Assembly: GCA_019634795.1 (NCBI GenBank)
Contig: JAHCAR010000011.1
Span: 58,349 to 122,348 of the forward strand
Source: Dokdonella sp.
GTDB lineage: Bacteria > Pseudomonadota > Gammaproteobacteria > Xanthomonadales > Rhodanobacteraceae
Direction of reading: 5' to 3'
Length of the DNA stretch: 64,000 nt
Shown here: positions 27,760 to 37,592 of the stretch, piece after piece
Numbering within the stretch: the first letter of the stretch is position 1
Layout of the letters: each line of letters begins with the position of its first letter
Program-made: the position numbers and the translations under genes
Notes under the pieces: model-generated
Databases searched by the model: none
Seen by the model: only the letters and a program-made list of their open reading frames with translations
Told to the model about the DNA's origin: nothing

Positions 27760-29829
27760 TCAGGTCGACAACTCCGCATCGCCTTCGAGCACCTTCTGCT
27801 CGAGGTGGGGCTTCTCGCCGCTCTTCCAGAGTCTTGCCGTGTGCACGACCCGATAGCGAAGTTTGCCGCCATCCGGTGAGGTCGAACGGCGGATCGGGCG
27901 AGGGATGCAGACGAACTCCGTTTGCATGGCCTCGGCCGATGCATTGACCACGGAATAGCCATGGCCTCCCATGTCGATGAATTCGAGGTGCGGTGACAGA
28001 TCCGGGTTCGTCAGTGCCTTGGCCGCAGCGAGATCTCCGGACTTGGCATACTCGAGCGCGCTGCGAACGCCGCGATGCAAGGTCAGGTTGACGGTCGCCT
28101 GGGTGCGCTTCTGGCCTGGCGCCTCGGCCAGGAACAAGGGCCGCAGCGGATGATCCTTCGGCAGATTGTGTTCCTGGGCTTCGACCATTCCCGGTGCAGA
28201 GATCGACCCGGTGATGAAAGCGACGCCGACCGGTTCGAATGCCTTCGGCGGCAAGGCCTTGGCTGCGTAGCCGGCCCAGAAACTGTGGCGATCTCCGGAA
28301 ACCACGGCAAAACCGGTGATGCCGCGATCGCGAACGAAGTCGTAGAGTTCAGCACGTTCATGGTAGGCCGATGAGAAATCGTTGCCACCGAAACACGCAT
28401 ATCCGGGGACAGGCCACGGCTTGGTCAGGCCTTCCGGAAGATTCTGCGGATCCGCACGCCAATCGAGCGTGCCACCTGTCGCCGCCCACAGCTTCCACGT
28501 TGCGGTCGAACGCGCCAGCGTTGTCTTGAACCAGGCCTTCTGCGTCTTGCCGAGGATCGTGACCGGTGCCTCGTCCTTGCGGTAGTTGGGGATGTTGACG
28601 ATTCCATCGGAAATGGAATCGGGTGGTTTGCCATCCGCGTAGGCCCGGCCGGCATCGATGATTTGCATCGGCTCTTCTGGAAACATGCCGAGAAAGTCCG
28701 GGCTGCCGAGGGTCGACGCTTCCGGCCGATCGGTTTGATCCTGCATGCGATAGCTGAAGCGATCGGTGATGACGATTTCGACATGCCGGCCATAACGATA
28801 GGCGCGATAGGCGGTCAGGCTTTCGATCGCCTTGAGATTGTTCGGCTCGGTACCGAGGCCATCGTCATCGTGCGTTTCGATCGGTACCTTGACCACGTGT
28901 GGCCCATCGAACCGATCGAGCCCGGGCCCTGACGACTTCCGGATGCGGGCCGGAATGAATTCGAACCAGGCCTGGTTCGCCGCGACCTTGAGCGGCTGGG
29001 CCGGTTCGGTTTCGCCCGTGTAACGGATGTTGCTCTGCCAGCCCTGCCAGGAAAACTCGTGGTTGTCCCACATGCAGACGAAGGGGAAGCGTGCGCGCGC
29101 ATCCTGGATATCGGGGTCACGCAAGTACGCGCGATAGACATGCCGATAGCCTTCGAGCGTGGTCGGCACGTGGAAGTTGAGGACCTTGCGCGAATCGGGG
29201 ATGCGGCCGATGTCGTAAATCGTGCGGTCGTAACGCGTCTTGACCTCGTCAGGGTATTCGACGACTTCGTAGATGAAGTCACCGAGGTGCAGGACAAATC
29301 CGAGCTGGCGTGAGCGCGGTGCCTTCTCGTCTTCATGGATCATCCGGCGGTAGGCGTTCTGCGCGCCCTCGTTGACCGACTGGCACGAGACGAATGCGAA
29401 CCGGATCGGGCGTCCATCGCGCTCGCGTGGCGCTGTCAGCGTGCGGCCGATGCGGCTGCCATTGCCTTCGTCGTCGCTGAAGCGATACCAGTATTCCGTT
29501 GCCGGCCTCAGGCCCGCCGCCAGCACGCGACAGGTCCAATCCGATTCGGCCGAGACAGTGACGGCCGTCTGGCTGACTACCTGCGTAAAGGCCTTGTCCT
29601 CGGCCACTTCGAGGTGCAGGCGTCCGTCCTTCGCATTCGCGAACGGTCGGCGGGTCCACAGGATCACGCTCTCGGCATCCGGTTCAGCGGAGGCCACGCC
29701 TTCGGCATAAAGATCACGCCGCTCGCGCCACGGCAGCTTCGAAGCGGCGGGTGCCTTGCGGCTCCAGGCCAGCTCCGCGCCGATCGCTGCGGCCACGGCC
29801 AGAAATTCTCGACGGGTAATTGTGGGCAT
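27760..29829 (-). CDS. phoD: PhoD-like alkaline phosphatase, Tat-exported
   Basis: A 689-residue metallophosphatase of the PhoD family. The start at 29829 gives a twin-arginine signal (ITRREFLAVAAAIGAELAW); the frame is open upstream but those residues do not fit. The PhoD N-terminal domain (GVASAEPDAESVILWTRRPF) is followed by the phosphatase core with FVSCQSVNEGAQNAY, LHLGDFIYE, CMWDNHEFSWQG and SGDRHSFWAGY, which carry the metal ligands. It should hydrolyse phosphodiesters or monoesters in the periplasm or outside the cell using Ca and Fe. It is long for the family, with extra loops. No pho box was identified. Confidence 0.88.
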   Translation of the reverse strand: MPTITRREFLAVAAAIGAELAWSRKAPAASKLPWRERRDLYAEGVASAEPDAESVILWTRRPFANAKDGRLHLEVAEDKAFTQVVSQTAVTVSAESDWTCRVLAAGLRPATEYWYRFSDDEGNGSRIGRTLTAPRERDGRPIRFAFVSCQSVNEGAQNAYRRMIHEDEKAPRSRQLGFVLHLGDFIYEVVEYPDEVKTRYDRTIYDIGRIPDSRKVLNFHVPTTLEGYRHVYRAYLRDPDIQDARARFPFVCMWDNHEFSWQGWQSNIRYTGETEPAQPLKVAANQAWFEFIPARIRKSSGPGLDRFDGPHVVKVPIETHDDDGLGTEPNNLKAIESLTAYRAYRYGRHVEIVITDRFSYRMQDQTDRPEASTLGSPDFLGMFPEEPMQIIDAGRAYADGKPPDSISDGIVNIPNYRKDEAPVTILGKTQKAWFKTTLARSTATWKLWAATGGTLDWRADPQNLPEGLTKPWPVPGYACFGGNDFSSAYHERAELYDFVRDRGITGFAVVSGDRHSFWAGYAAKALPPKAFEPVGVAFITGSISAPGMVEAQEHNLPKDHPLRPLFLAEAPGQKRTQATVNLTLHRGVRSALEYAKSGDLAAAKALTNPDLSPHLEFIDMGGHGYSVVNASAEAMQTEFVCIPRPIRRSTSPDGGKLRYRVVHTARLWKSGEKPHLEQKVLEGDAELST

Positions 29830-30086
29830 GGCGGCAGAACCTCGGTTGCGACCCGCTGCAGAGATAGCACGGAGAGCAACAGGGCCCATGTCCCATTGGT
29901 CAGTGGCACAGCTTCCGGGAAGCCGGGCGCCGGGTGTACCCACTCAGCTGCTTGGTCTCGACAGCCATGATCGGCGCTGCGAAGCGGATTGCCTGGCCCG
30001 GCATGCTCGCGTCGACCCATTCGGCAACATCACACGGCACTCCAAGGACGGGCCGATTTCAGATAGCCCCGGCCGTTGGTGTGCGC

Positions 30087-30485
30087 TTATCCGTGCCCGG
30101 TCTGAGCCTGTGCTGACCGGTGACGGGATTCGCTGGCGGCCCTTGGGCTACGTGCCAATGCACGTTGAGCCCATAGCATCAGCAGGCATGCTGCAACCAG
30201 CGCAATGCCGAGGTAGCCGACCCACCCGAACAGCGCCTCTGACGGCGCGGCGGAAGCCGGGGCGCCGGTCATCATGGCCAATTTTGGGGTAGCGACGAGA
30301 TATGCCTCGTAGACGTCGGTCAGCGGATTGACGAACGCATTGACGAAGAAACCGTAAATCGTCATCCCGACGACGAAGAACAAGAGACGGTTCATGTTGG
30401 CGGCAAAGGGACGCAGTCCGAGCCATGCGAGCCACACCAGCGGCAACACCATGGACACGGAATAGACGATGTCATTGAGGTTCAT
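30087..30485 (-). CDS. Hypothetical membrane protein
   Basis: About 132 residues with three or four hydrophobic segments (IVYSVSMVLPLVWLAWLGL, LLFFVVGMTIYGFFVNAFV, GWVGYLGIALVAACLLMLWA) and a basic tail. The start at 30485 is chosen because GGAG lies 8 bases upstream (GGAGTACTCGTGATG). I do not recognise the family. The 257-base gap to phoD and the 270-base gap to the divergent TPR gene hold nothing else recognised. Confidence 0.62.
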   Translation of the reverse strand: MNLNDIVYSVSMVLPLVWLAWLGLRPFAANMNRLLFFVVGMTIYGFFVNAFVNPLTDVYEAYLVATPKLAMMTGAPASAAPSEALFGWVGYLGIALVAACLLMLWAQRALARSPRAASESRHRSAQAQTGHG

Positions 30486-30756
30486 CACGAGTACTCCGGG
30501 ATGCATTGGAACATCATAGTGCGTGGGCCCACGGACGTTCCAGTCTCCCTAAGTTCGCTATGCGACAGGTCCGAAATGATTGTGCCCGAAAGGAGTGCCT
30601 TTTTCGAAGCGACAGTCGCTCATCGGAAGCGCGACGGATCGCTGGTGCGAAGCTTCGTGGTGCATGTCCCCCGGCCCTCGCATTATTCGTTTCCATGTAT
30701 GCAGGACAGGGCAACGGCGCTGTCCAATCCGAGGAACAAAAGGAGTCGAAGATCAG

Positions 30757-31158
30757 GTGGACAAGCAACTCTACGCATCCCTCGCCAGCCGGGCATCCGA
30801 GCTGGTCGAGTCCGGCAACCGTGAACAGGCCATCGGGATACTGGAAGAACTCGTGCGCAGTGATCTGCCGGTATTCGATCGGGCGATGATGTGCATGAAC
30901 ATCGCCATCGTGTACGGGCAAATGGGCGAGCCGGAGAAGGCGCTGGAAAACTATACGCGCGCAGTTGATCTGGAGCGAGAGACGGATTCGTTCTTCATCG
31001 CCCAGAGCCAGGCGGCCTACCTTTCGCAACTCGGCAGGTATGACGAAAGCAGACGCTCGTACGAGGCGCTGCTTTCACACGCGCATCTCACCTCCGATTC
31101 CCGGGAGATGTTCCTTAAGAACATCGAGACGTTGAAGCGAATGGCGAGCCAGCCGTGA
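30757..31158 (+). CDS. Tetratricopeptide-repeat protein
   Basis: About 133 residues. A GTG at 30757 preceded by AAAGGAG is the likely start, since residues upstream look random. Three TPR-like helical pairs are seen: ASELVESGNREQAIGILEEL, MNIAIVYGQMGEPEKALENY and AQAAYLSQLGRYDESRRSYE-like. TPR proteins mediate protein-protein contacts; the partner is unknown. It has no signal peptide, so it is probably cytosolic. It is convergent with putP over a 30-base gap. Confidence 0.72.
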   Translation: MDKQLYASLASRASELVESGNREQAIGILEELVRSDLPVFDRAMMCMNIAIVYGQMGEPEKALENYTRAVDLERETDSFFIAQSQAAYLSQLGRYDESRRSYEALLSHAHLTSDSREMFLKNIETLKRMASQP

Positions 31159-31166
31159 CGGCTGGC
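31148..31166. terminator. Hairpin between convergent TPR gene and putP
   Basis: GCCAGCCG (31148-31155) and CGGCTGGC (31159-31166) are perfect arms whose 3-base loop is the TPR gene stop codon. The place, in a 30-base convergent gap, suits a bidirectional terminator. There is no T-run on either side. Confidence 0.4.
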
Positions 31167-31188
31167 CGCGCCAGGTCATCTTGCCCGT

Positions 31189-32682
31189 CTACTGCGCCGG
31201 AATCGCGCGGAACTCGTTCTGGCCCGCGGTGGCCAGGCTGACGAAATAAATCGCGGCCCAGGCAGCCGCGAAGCCCGGAATGATTTCGTAGATGCCGGGT
31301 CCGCCCATGAAGCTTGCGTCCCAACCCAGCGCGATCCAGGCGATCACGGTCAGTGCCCCGACCACCAGGCCGGAAACTGCTCCGGTCCCGGTCATCCGAC
31401 GCCAGGTAAGGGCCAGCACGATCAAGGGACCGAATGCGGCACCGAAACCGGCCCAGGCGTGGCTGACCAGGCCCAGGATCTTGGACGTGGGGTCCCATGC
31501 GATGACGGCAGCGACGATGCCGACCACCAGCACGCTTGCGCGACTGACCAGCACGGCCTCCTTTTCACCGGCCTGCTTGCGCAGGAACAGCCGATAGAAG
31601 TCCTCGGTCAATGAGGAAGAGGCCACCAGCAACTGGCTCGAAATGGTGCTCATGACCGCGGCCAGCAGCGCGGCAAACAGGAAGCCGGTCACCAGCGGAT
31701 GGAACAGCATGTCGGCCAGCACGATGAAAATCGTTTCGGCGTCTTCGACCTTGATGCCGTTGCGCACGGCATAGGCGCGGCCGAACACGCCGAGGCTGAT
31801 CGCGCCGACCAGGGAGATGATCATCCACGACATGCCGATGTTGCGCGACCGCGGCACTTCCCGCAGCGATCGTATGGCCATGAAGCGCACGATGATGTGC
31901 GGCTGCCCGAAGTAGCCCAGGCCCCAGGCAATGGCCGACAGGAAGCCGACCACCGTCAGCCCGGAAAACCACGACAGGTAATCAGGACCTAGTGTCGCGA
32001 GCGTCTCCGACGCCTGTGACACGCCACCACCGCCCGCTCCGTAAAGCACGACCAGGGGCATGATGATCAGGGCCAGCATCATGATCACGCCCTGGCAGAA
32101 ATCGGTCAGGCTGACCGCAAGAAAGCCGCCGATGACCGTGTAGACGAGGACCACGCCGAGCGTCAGGGTCACGCCGGTCGCGTAGGTGCTCATCGGGCTG
32201 AACTGCAGCACGCTACTGAATGCGCTTTCCGCGAGCTTGCCGCCGGCCACCAGGCCCGATGCGGTATACACGGAAAAGAACACCACGATGATCACGGCCG
32301 AGACAACGCGCAAGGCCATGGCCCTGCTCGGAAAGCGGTTGGCGAGGAATTCCGGAATGGTCAGGCTGTTGTCGTAGCGCTCGGTCTGCTCGCGCAGGCG
32401 CGGTGCGACGATGATCCAGTTCGCCAGCGCGCCGAGAGTCAGGCCGATACCGATCCAGGCCGAAGCCAGGCCGCTGACGAACAACGCTCCGGGCAAACCC
32501 AGCAGCAGCCAGCCGCTCATGTCCGATGCCCCGGCAGAAAGCGCCGCTACGGCCGGAGAGAGATTGCGTCCGCCGAGGATGTACTCTTCGGCAGATGCCG
32601 TCGAGTTGCGGTAGGCGTAGAAGCCGATCGCAATCATCAACGCGAAATACAGACCCAGGCTGACCCAGACGCCAATCGCCAT
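31189..32682 (-). CDS. putP: Sodium/proline symporter PutP
   Basis: A 497-residue member of the solute:sodium symporter family with about 13 membrane helices. The N-terminus (VSLGLYFALMIAIGFYAY, then ILGGRNLSPAVAALSAGAS and DMSGWLLLGLPGALF) is typical of PutP. Later AWGLGYFGQPHIIVRFMAI is the characteristic PutP loop. It imports proline with sodium across the inner membrane. No putA or regulator is adjacent. Length and motifs are intact. Confidence 0.9.
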   Translation of the reverse strand: MAIGVWVSLGLYFALMIAIGFYAYRNSTASAEEYILGGRNLSPAVAALSAGASDMSGWLLLGLPGALFVSGLASAWIGIGLTLGALANWIIVAPRLREQTERYDNSLTIPEFLANRFPSRAMALRVVSAVIIVVFFSVYTASGLVAGGKLAESAFSSVLQFSPMSTYATGVTLTLGVVLVYTVIGGFLAVSLTDFCQGVIMMLALIIMPLVVLYGAGGGGVSQASETLATLGPDYLSWFSGLTVVGFLSAIAWGLGYFGQPHIIVRFMAIRSLREVPRSRNIGMSWMIISLVGAISLGVFGRAYAVRNGIKVEDAETIFIVLADMLFHPLVTGFLFAALLAAVMSTISSQLLVASSSLTEDFYRLFLRKQAGEKEAVLVSRASVLVVGIVAAVIAWDPTSKILGLVSHAWAGFGAAFGPLIVLALTWRRMTGTGAVSGLVVGALTVIAWIALGWDASFMGGPGIYEIIPGFAAAWAAIYFVSLATAGQNEFRAIPAQ

Positions 32683-32954
32683 AAAACCCCGCTCTCAATA
32701 GCTTGTGGGCATGTGCCCAGAACGGGCCAGTCAATCACACCCTGCGTCGAAGAATCAATGTATTCCGGGCTGCCTCGGCTCGCGAGGACAGCCGAAAGCG
32801 CGGGGTTCGGTCGTTTCATGCCGAACTCGGCGCAGGTGCCTCCAGTGCGAATTTCGGACATTGGCCGCAGACGATTTTGCGGCTCGTCTCACTGTCGCCG
32901 TGTCTTGCGTTGGCCCCGGGTGCCATGCGACTGCCGTGCCTGGCTTCTGTTCAC

Positions 32955-33356
32955 CTACGAACTGGCAAGTGCTATCCGGCTCTGCTGGTCGGGTGCTACC
33001 GGCACGCAGCGGACCATCGCGAATCGGCCCTCGTCGGCATCGTGGTCCCACTGTTCGACGACGAGCACGCGGCAGCGTTCGGCGTCGTAGCGGACGAGGT
33101 GGACCGAATTCGGCTGTTCGCACCGGGTTCGCCGCGAAACCGCCGTATCGGCCTGGACGATTCCCATCGGTCGCGCCGGGTCGAGCGCGGGCCCTAGGGT
33201 CGGGCACATCCAGTGCAGATGCGGATCTCCTCGCAGCACCAGGTCGATCCCGGATTCAGCGAATTCGACCAGGGCCCCGCGACGGCCAATGGCGAGCTTC
33301 GAGATACCGGAGCCGGTAATTGCCCTTGGCGGGTGGTGCATGGCGACGACGTGCAC
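32955..33356 (-). pseudogene. Decayed 3' copy of the metallophosphoesterase at 37593-38414
   Basis: This frame reads VVAMHHPPRAITGS, then DLVLRGDPHLHWMCP, then PNSVHLVRYDAERCRVLVVE and DHDADEGRFAMVRCVPVA. The intact phosphoesterase has nearly the same phrases at its C-terminus (VVVMHHPLLAITES, DLVLGGHIHLPYVRP). The metal-binding GHIH has become GDPH. A TGA lies about 10 codons upstream, so only the C-terminal third exists. Similarity stops at the same codon (VPVA) near 32995 here and 37626 there. The two copies are in the same orientation and bracket the RCC1-repeat gene. The rest of 32683-33598 holds no recognised gene. Confidence 0.78.
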
Positions 33357-33598
33357 AGCCCCGATCCGGAGGATTGTGGCCGAATCAGGCCGTCAGGGGA
33401 TGAATTGGTGCTTGCATGCGTCCAGGATGCCCGAGGTCGGGATGGCGCCGGCCGTGGTATTTTTCTATACTTGCCGGACGATCCTGATCCGTCGGGACGG
33501 CTGCCGGGAATTTCCTGAGCCGAGGTGGAGTCGATTGGCGTTGGAAATCTGGCAGGGGAAGCGTCATCGATAACAAGGTCGCGGTATTCCTATTGAGA

Positions 33599-35041
33599 AT
33601 GTCCCTGTTGCTGGGCCTGATTCTCGCTGGTCTGTTTGCAGCCGGGCCGAGTTTGGCCGATGCCGGGCATTCGGGCGCACAGGTGCGAAGCAAGGCACTT
33701 GGTGACCCCGGTACGTTGGCGGCGGGGAGTTACCATACCTGCACGATCACCGACATCGGCACGATCAAGTGCTGGGGCTACAACTACAATGGCCAGCTCG
33801 GCAATGGCAGCACGATGCAGAGCAGCACGCCGGTTACGGTGAGTGGCATCAGCGACGCGACGGCATTGGCTGCTGCAGGGGCCTCCACGTGCGCGCTCAC
33901 GGGCAGCGGCACGGTCAAGTGCTGGGGCTACAATGGGAATGGACAGCTCGGCAATGGCAGCACGACGCAGAGCAGCACGCCGGTCACGGTGAGCGGGATC
34001 AGCGACGCGACGGCACTCGCTGCGGGAAATGGCCACATTTGCGCGCTCACGGGCGGCGGCACGATCAAGTGCTGGGGCAACAATAGCAGCGGCGAGCTCG
34101 GCAATGGCAGCACGACACAGAGCAGCACGCCGGTCACGGTGAGCGGGATCAGCGATGCGACGGGCTTAGCTGCAGGAGGTAGCCACACGTGCGCGCTCAC
34201 GGGCGGCGGCACGGTCAAGTGCTGGGGCAACAATAATGTTGGCCAGCTCGGCAATGGCAGCACGACGCAGAGCAGCACGCCGGTCACGGTGAGCGGGATC
34301 AGCGACGCGACAGCATTGGCTGCAGGAGGTCTCCACACGTGTGCGCTTACCGGCGGCAGCACGGTCAAGTGCTGGGGCTACAACCTCTTTGGCCAGCTCG
34401 GCAATGGCAGCACGACGCAGAGCAGCACGCCGGTCACGGTGAGCGGCATCAGCGACGCGACCGCGTTGGCTGCGGGCTATGTCCACACGTGCGCGCTCAC
34501 GGCCGGCGGCACGGTCAAGTGCTGGGGCAAAAATAGCAGTGGCCAGCTCGGAAATGGCAGCACTACGCAGAGCAGCACGCCGGTCACGGTGAGCGGCATC
34601 GGCGACGCGACGACATTGGCCGCAGGAAATTCCCACACGTGCGCGCTTACGGGTGGCGGCGCGATCAAGTGTTGGGGCGACAACTTGTATGGGCAGCTCG
34701 GCAACGGCAGCACGACGCAGAGCAGCACGCCCGTCCCGGTGAGCGGCATCAGCGACGCGACGGCGTTGGCTGCAGGAAATGGCCACACGTGCGCGCTCAC
34801 GGGCGGCGGCACGGTCAAGTGCTGGGGCTACAACGGCGATGGCCAGCTCGGCAATGGCAGCACGACGCAGAGCAGCACGCCGGTCACGGTGAGCGGCATC
34901 AGCGACGCGACGGCATTGGCTGCAGGATATGGCCACACCTGCGCGCTCACGGGCGGCGGCACGGTCAAGTGCTGGGGCGACAACTGTATGGCCAGCTCGG
35001 CAATGGCAGCACGACGCAGAGCAGCACGCCGGTCACGGTAA
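33599..35041 (+). CDS. Secreted RCC1-repeat protein, N-terminal part (frameshifted gene)
   Basis: The ATG at 33599 starts a signal peptide ([21 protein letters not shown]) followed by RCC1-type repeats of exactly 50 residues. Each contains [25 protein letters not shown] and [19 protein letters not shown]. Eight complete units are read here. In the ninth, one base is missing near 34984 (AACTGTATG, where other units have AACTTGTATG or an equal length). The frame then ends at 35041 in nonsense. The same repeats continue in the next frame to 37527, so this is the first part of one gene of about 1310 codons. RCC1 repeats form beta-propellers; the role is probably surface binding. It could be a pseudogene, a phase-off state or an assembly error. 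Confidence 0.8.
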   Translation: MSLLLGLILAGLFAAGPSLADAGHSGAQVRSKALGDPGTLAAGSYHTCTITDIGTIKCWGYNYNGQLGNGSTMQSSTPVTVSGISDATALAAAGASTCALTGSGTVKCWGYNGNGQLGNGSTTQSSTPVTVSGISDATALAAGNGHICALTGGGTIKCWGNNSSGELGNGSTTQSSTPVTVSGISDATGLAAGGSHTCALTGGGTVKCWGNNNVGQLGNGSTTQSSTPVTVSGISDATALAAGGLHTCALTGGSTVKCWGYNLFGQLGNGSTTQSSTPVTVSGISDATALAAGYVHTCALTAGGTVKCWGKNSSGQLGNGSTTQSSTPVTVSGIGDATTLAAGNSHTCALTGGGAIKCWGDNLYGQLGNGSTTQSSTPVPVSGISDATALAAGNGHTCALTGGGTVKCWGYNGDGQLGNGSTTQSSTPVTVSGISDATALAAGYGHTCALTGGGTVKCWGDNCMASSAMAARRRAARRSR

Positions 35042-35757
35042 GCGGCATCAGCGACGCGACGGCATTGGCTGCAGGATATGGCCACACCTGCGCGCTCACG
35101 GGCGGCGGCACGGTCAAGTGCTGGGGCAGGAACGCCAATGGCCAGCTCGGCAATGGCAGCACGACACAAAGCAGCACGCCGGTCCCCGTGAGCGGCATCA
35201 GCGACGCGACGGCGTTGGCTGCGGGCTCTTCCCACACTTGCGCGCTCGCGGGCGCCGGCACGGTCAAGTGCTGGGGCCACAATCTCTATGGCCAGCTCGG
35301 CAATGGCAGCACGACGCAGAGCAGCACGCCGGTCACGGTAAGCGGCATCAGCGACGCGACGGCATTGGCCGCAGGAAATAGCCACACGTGCGCGCTCAGG
35401 GGCGGCGGCACGATCAAGTGCTGGGGCAACAACTTCTATGGCCAGCTCGGCAACGGCAGCACGACGCAGAGCGGCACGCCGGTCACGGTGAGCGGCATCA
35501 GCGACGCGACGGCATTGGCCGCAGGATATGGCCACACGTGCGCGCTCACGGGCGGCGGCATGGTCAAGTGCTGGGGCTACAACTTCTATGGCCAGCTCGG
35601 CAATGGCAGCACGACGCAGAGCAGCACGCCGGTCACGGTAAGCGGCATCAGCGACGCGACCGCGTTGGCTGCGGGCTATTATCACGCTTGCGCGCTCACG
35701 GGCGACGGCACGATCGGGTGCTGGGGCTTTAACCTTTATGGCCGGCTAGGCAACGGC
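33700..35757 (+). repeat. Array of 14 tandem 150-bp repeats (RCC1 units)
   Basis: The 150-base unit recurs with its KCWG codons near 33775, 33925, 34075, 34225, 34375, 34525, 34675, 34825, 34975, 35124, 35274, 35424, 35574 and 35724. Spacing is 150 bases except for 149 across the frameshift. Large parts of each unit, such as the ACGCAGAGCAGCACGCCGGT segment, are identical at DNA level. Variation is concentrated in the few codons after CWG and after the Ala-Ala-Gly. Such identity favours copy-number change by recombination or slippage. Confidence 0.95.
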
Positions 35758-37527
35758 GAACCCGGTTTCTATACCGCGCCCCAGGACGTGATCGGCTCGC
35801 CCTTCCTGACGTTCTTCCAGCTCACATACACGTCCGGGGCGAATGGCAGCCTGAGCGGGGACGTATCTCAAACGGTCGCGGCGGGTATGGACGGTACGCC
35901 GGTGACCGCCTTGCCGGACATCGGCTATCACTTCACCGAATGGGACGATGCCTCAACGGAAAATCCGCGTACGGACACGGCCGTCGCCGCCGATATCTCA
36001 GTGATGGCATCGTTTGCGATCGACCAGTTCAGCGTATCGGCGTCGGCTGTCGGCAACGGCAGCATCACTCCGGCCTTGCAATCCGTCGATTACGGCAGCA
36101 CGGCAAGTTTCACCGCCATTCCGGATGCCAACCACCATCTTCTCAGCGTCAACGGCGACTCCTGCACGCCGATCGACCTCGGCGGCGGCAGCTGGAGCGC
36201 AAGCAATATCACGGCCCCTTGTGCGGTGACGGCGACCTTTGCGATCGACCAGTTCACGCTCGCTTATTCCGCAGGCCCGCACGGCACGATCACGGGGATC
36301 AATCCCCAGGTCGTGGATTACGGATCAAGTGGATTGCCTGTGTCGGCCGTGGCCGACATTGGCTACCACTTCGTCCAATGGAGCGACGGTTCGACCGCCA
36401 ACCCGCGCACCGACACGAATGTCACGGCCAACCTCAGCGTCAGCGCCAGCTTCGCGATCAATACCTATGTCGTGACGGCCGCATCCTCCGGTCATGGTGC
36501 GATTACCCCCGCATCGCAAGTGATTGATCACGGCGAGATGGCGAGCCTTGAGGTGACGCCCGAGGCCGGATACGCGGCAGCCGTGAGCGGAGACACCTGC
36601 GCCCTGAGTCCAACGACCGGGTCCACCTGGATCAGCACGGCGATCGAGGCCGATTGCCAGGTCACGGCGACCTTTACCTTGATCCCGGTGCCCGTCCTGG
36701 AAATTGCTGTCGATGACAATCAGAACTTTGCACGCTACGGAAGCCTGCTCAACTACATCGTGACTGTCACCAATGTGGGGTCCGCCGATGCGGCCAATGT
36801 CTCCCTGGCCAACTCCGTTCCAGCACAGATCGATGCAGCATTCACGACCTGGATATGCATAGGCGCTGGTAGCGGAGCAATTTGTCCCGCTTCAGGCACG
36901 GGCAGCCTGGACTCGACAGGGATCACCCTGCCGGCGGGGCGATCGCTGTCCTGGCTGGTCACTGCTCCGGTACACCCTCAGGCGACGGGCGAAACCGTCG
37001 AATACGTGGTTGATGCTCAATTGAGCACGGCCGAGACCGTCAGCGATAGTGATATCGACACCCTGGTGATCTATCGCGGAGGCTTCGATGCGCCGCATGA
37101 GGATGGCGGCAATGTAGTCGAGCCGGTCCTGAATGATTGCGGCCTCGATGCGCCGTTCGCGACGTTCGATGATGCGAGTGTGTGGACATTTTCGCCTTCG
37201 GCCATGACCGCAACGCATCCGATTCAAGTGTTCGCCACGGCACTCGACAGCAGCGCAATGGGCATCCGCATCGAGCAGTCGAACATGGAGCGGACCCCGC
37301 GCATTCGCATCGTCTCCATTGCCAGAGATGGCAGTCAACGAGCGAGTGCCTGGGTCGACGCAGGTGCAGGCACCCCGTTGGCACTGACGACCATTGATTT
37401 GGCCCAGGGAGGGCGAGCCGTGATGCTGGTCGGCGCCAACGAACCCCTGGAAGTCCCGTTGCCGGCGGGTATTGCGGAGACGCTTCAAATCCGGGCGCCG
37501 TCTTCCGCGAATGCGCCATGCCAGTAG
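34984..37527 (+). CDS. Secreted RCC1-repeat protein, C-terminal part (frameshifted gene)
   Basis: This part resumes the RCC1 repeats in the correct frame ([12 protein letters not shown]) and finishes units 9-14 at about 35757. Next come three or four InlB-type B-repeat-like blocks: [39 protein letters not shown] and similar. A DUF11-like domain follows ([20 protein letters not shown], near 36700-37060), then a GGFD motif (about 37080), then a 140-residue C-terminal domain. That domain is like the one after the GFE motif in the 9423-11498 protein. The frame is also open upstream of 34984, but there it translates the repeats in a wrong frame. Without the N-terminal part it has no signal peptide, so export would fail unless the frame is restored. 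Confidence 0.78.
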   Translation: MYGQLGNGSTTQSSTPVTVSGISDATALAAGYGHTCALTGGGTVKCWGRNANGQLGNGSTTQSSTPVPVSGISDATALAAGSSHTCALAGAGTVKCWGHNLYGQLGNGSTTQSSTPVTVSGISDATALAAGNSHTCALRGGGTIKCWGNNFYGQLGNGSTTQSGTPVTVSGISDATALAAGYGHTCALTGGGMVKCWGYNFYGQLGNGSTTQSSTPVTVSGISDATALAAGYYHACALTGDGTIGCWGFNLYGRLGNGEPGFYTAPQDVIGSPFLTFFQLTYTSGANGSLSGDVSQTVAAGMDGTPVTALPDIGYHFTEWDDASTENPRTDTAVAADISVMASFAIDQFSVSASAVGNGSITPALQSVDYGSTASFTAIPDANHHLLSVNGDSCTPIDLGGGSWSASNITAPCAVTATFAIDQFTLAYSAGPHGTITGINPQVVDYGSSGLPVSAVADIGYHFVQWSDGSTANPRTDTNVTANLSVSASFAINTYVVTAASSGHGAITPASQVIDHGEMASLEVTPEAGYAAAVSGDTCALSPTTGSTWISTAIEADCQVTATFTLIPVPVLEIAVDDNQNFARYGSLLNYIVTVTNVGSADAANVSLANSVPAQIDAAFTTWICIGAGSGAICPASGTGSLDSTGITLPAGRSLSWLVTAPVHPQATGETVEYVVDAQLSTAETVSDSDIDTLVIYRGGFDAPHEDGGNVVEPVLNDCGLDAPFATFDDASVWTFSPSAMTATHPIQVFATALDSSAMGIRIEQSNMERTPRIRIVSIARDGSQRASAWVDAGAGTPLALTTIDLAQGGRAVMLVGANEPLEVPLPAGIAETLQIRAPSSANAPCQ

Positions 37528-37592
37528 CAGAGCGCTGATTTTGCGTGGAATCGTGTGGATCCTTACGTTTTCATCGCAATTGGAATGTGCAA

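Noticed and set aside
34166-35685. Long minus-strand frames across the RCC1 repeats
   Set aside because: The 150-base unit is a multiple of three, so wrong frames stay open through the array; the translation is an Arg/Ala-rich repeat without sense.
33700-35757. Tandem array considered as CRISPR
   Set aside because: Units are 150 bases with most of the unit constant and coding; there are no 28-37 base repeats with unique spacers.
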